Source: a bacterium
GTDB lineage: Bacteria; Armatimonadota; Zipacnadia; Zipacnadales; Zipacnadaceae
Direction: 5' to 3'
Assembly (NCBI GenBank): GCA_030607655.1
Contig: JAUWJN010000175.1
Coordinates: 1 to 6,012 of the forward strand
Length of the DNA: 6,012 bases
Both the position numbers and the translations under genes were made by a program. Numbering within the stretch: position 1 is the stretch's first letter; each line of letters begins with the position of its first letter. The notes under the pieces are model-generated. The model did not search any database. It was not told where the DNA came from and saw only the letters and a list, made by a program, of their open reading frames with translations. Shown one piece after another: positions 5,233 to 6,012 of this stretch.

Positions 5233-6012
5233 CGACCGCTGGATACATTGCGACAATAATATTTGTCCTGACTTACGCACTGATTGTCAGTGAGCGGGTT
5301 CATAAGACCAAGGCAGTCCTGCTCGGTGCCGTGGCGATGTTGATAGTCAAGGTCGTTGACCAACACGCCGCCTTCCACGGAGTCCACGATGTGGCGGGAC
5401 GCCCGGATACGCTGGGCATTGACTGGAACACCATCTTCCTGCTCATTGCAATGATGACCATTGCCAGCACCATAGGCCGCACCGGCGCCTTTCAGTGGGT
5501 GGCGATCAAGGCGGCCAAGTTAGCGCGCGGTAAGCCCTTCGGGGTCATTGCCTTGCTATCCATAGGCACGGCCGTATTGTCCGGGGCACTGGATAATGTC
5601 ACTACCGTGGTGTTGATAGTACCGATCACTATTCTGATCTGCGAGACCCTCAAAACTGATCCCGTGCCCTTCCTGATCTTTGTGGTATTCGCGGCCCACA
5701 CCGGAGGCACGGCTACCCTTATCGGGGATCCACCTAACATAATGATAGCCTCGCATACCGGCTTAACGTTCGTGGACTTCCTGAAGGTTACCACCCCCAT
5801 TTGCGGAATCGTGTTGGGGGCCTTACTGGGGGGGACCTGGGTGGTTTGCCGTTGGCGGATCACGGTAACCGACGAGCAGCGCGCCGCGGTCATGGCATTC
5901 GCTGCGAGCCGGGCGATGACCGACCCAGTGGTGCTGCGGAAGTCTGGGGCCCTTGGCTTGCTCACCCTGGTCGGCGTTTGCATCAATGGTGCTCTTCACC
6001 TGGAGCCAGCCA
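5229..6012 (+). CDS. ArsB/NhaD (P-protein-like) family permease, 3' end outside the window
   Basis: Integral membrane transporter of the ion transporter superfamily; relatives include the arsenite pump ArsB, NhaD sodium/proton antiporters and the melanosomal P protein. At least 261 residues are visible from the ATG, and the frame runs off the right edge (full members are about 420-450). Hydrophobic segments lie at about 6-20, 29-43, 68-82, 104-120, 125-138, 147-160, 190-208 and 240-254. Family motifs are IDWNTIFLL (64-72), SGALDNVTTVVLIVPITILI (118-137) and GGTATLIGDPPNIMIAS (159-175), the last being the ion-site loop. The preceding ASN(I)GG of relatives reads AAHTGG (155-160). The loop at about 44-63 (QHAAFHGVHDVAGRPDTLG) is His-rich and looks longer than usual. 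Substrate cannot be set from the sequence; no arsR or arsenic gene is near. The ATGA overlap with the CBS gene marks one operon. Confidence 0.9.
   Translation, partial: MTTAGYIATIIFVLTYALIVSERVHKTKAVLLGAVAMLIVKVVDQHAAFHGVHDVAGRPDTLGIDWNTIFLLIAMMTIASTIGRTGAFQWVAIKAAKLARGKPFGVIALLSIGTAVLSGALDNVTTVVLIVPITILICETLKTDPVPFLIFVVFAAHTGGTATLIGDPPNIMIASHTGLTFVDFLKVTTPICGIVLGALLGGTWVVCRWRITVTDEQRAAVMAFAASRAMTDPVVLRKSGALGLLTLVGVCINGALHLEPA

Noticed and set aside
5492..5986. Minus-strand open frame of 164 codons across the permease gene
   Set aside because: The plus strand encodes clear ArsB/NhaD motifs here; the antisense product is low-complexity in Thr, Arg and Pro and matches nothing.

Overview
The window looks like a piece of a moderately GC-rich anaerobic bacterial chromosome. 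A Clostridia-like Firmicute or a related lineage is the best guess, from the Aquifex-type single-chain aconitase, the strong AGGAGGT ribosome sites, the URO-D-like fragment beside a cytoplasmic GH29 fucosidase, and the VanZ-like protein. The lineage is inference only. No phage, transposase, CRISPR or RNA gene is visible.

Layout. (1) Bases 1-935, plus strand: the C-terminal half of an aconitase whose swivel domain is well conserved, but whose cluster-binding region has lost one expected Fe-S cysteine and other active-site residues. (2) Bases 936-1313: a decayed stretch with the start of a URO-D/methyltransferase-like gene (minus strand, stopped after 45 codons), a small unrecognised ORF and a strong imperfect palindrome. 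(3) Bases 1314-4689, minus strand: a run of four genes, transcribed as secreted M14 zinc carboxypeptidase, VanZ-like membrane protein, thioredoxin, GH29 alpha-L-fucosidase. The M14 and VanZ genes overlap by four bases (GTGA), thioredoxin follows after 43 bases, and fucosidase about 110 bases later. (4) Bases 4690-4977: a divergent intergenic region with a promoter candidate facing each way and a 75-base element made of two hairpins inside a short outer inverted repeat. (5) Bases 4978-6012, plus strand: a very short CBS-domain protein overlapping by ATGA with an ArsB/NhaD-family permease that runs off the window.

How they may work together: the CBS protein and permease are almost certainly one translationally coupled unit, so the CBS protein could be a ligand-sensing partner of the transporter. 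The M14 and VanZ genes both act at or outside the membrane and are translationally coupled. Thioredoxin and fucosidase look like ordinary cargo of the same strand.

I see no clear undescribed multi-gene system. The observations most worth a second look are the aconitase without a full cluster-ligand motif, the CBS protein that looks like half of one CBS motif joined to half of another, the two-hairpin element, and the decayed URO-D region with its palindrome.
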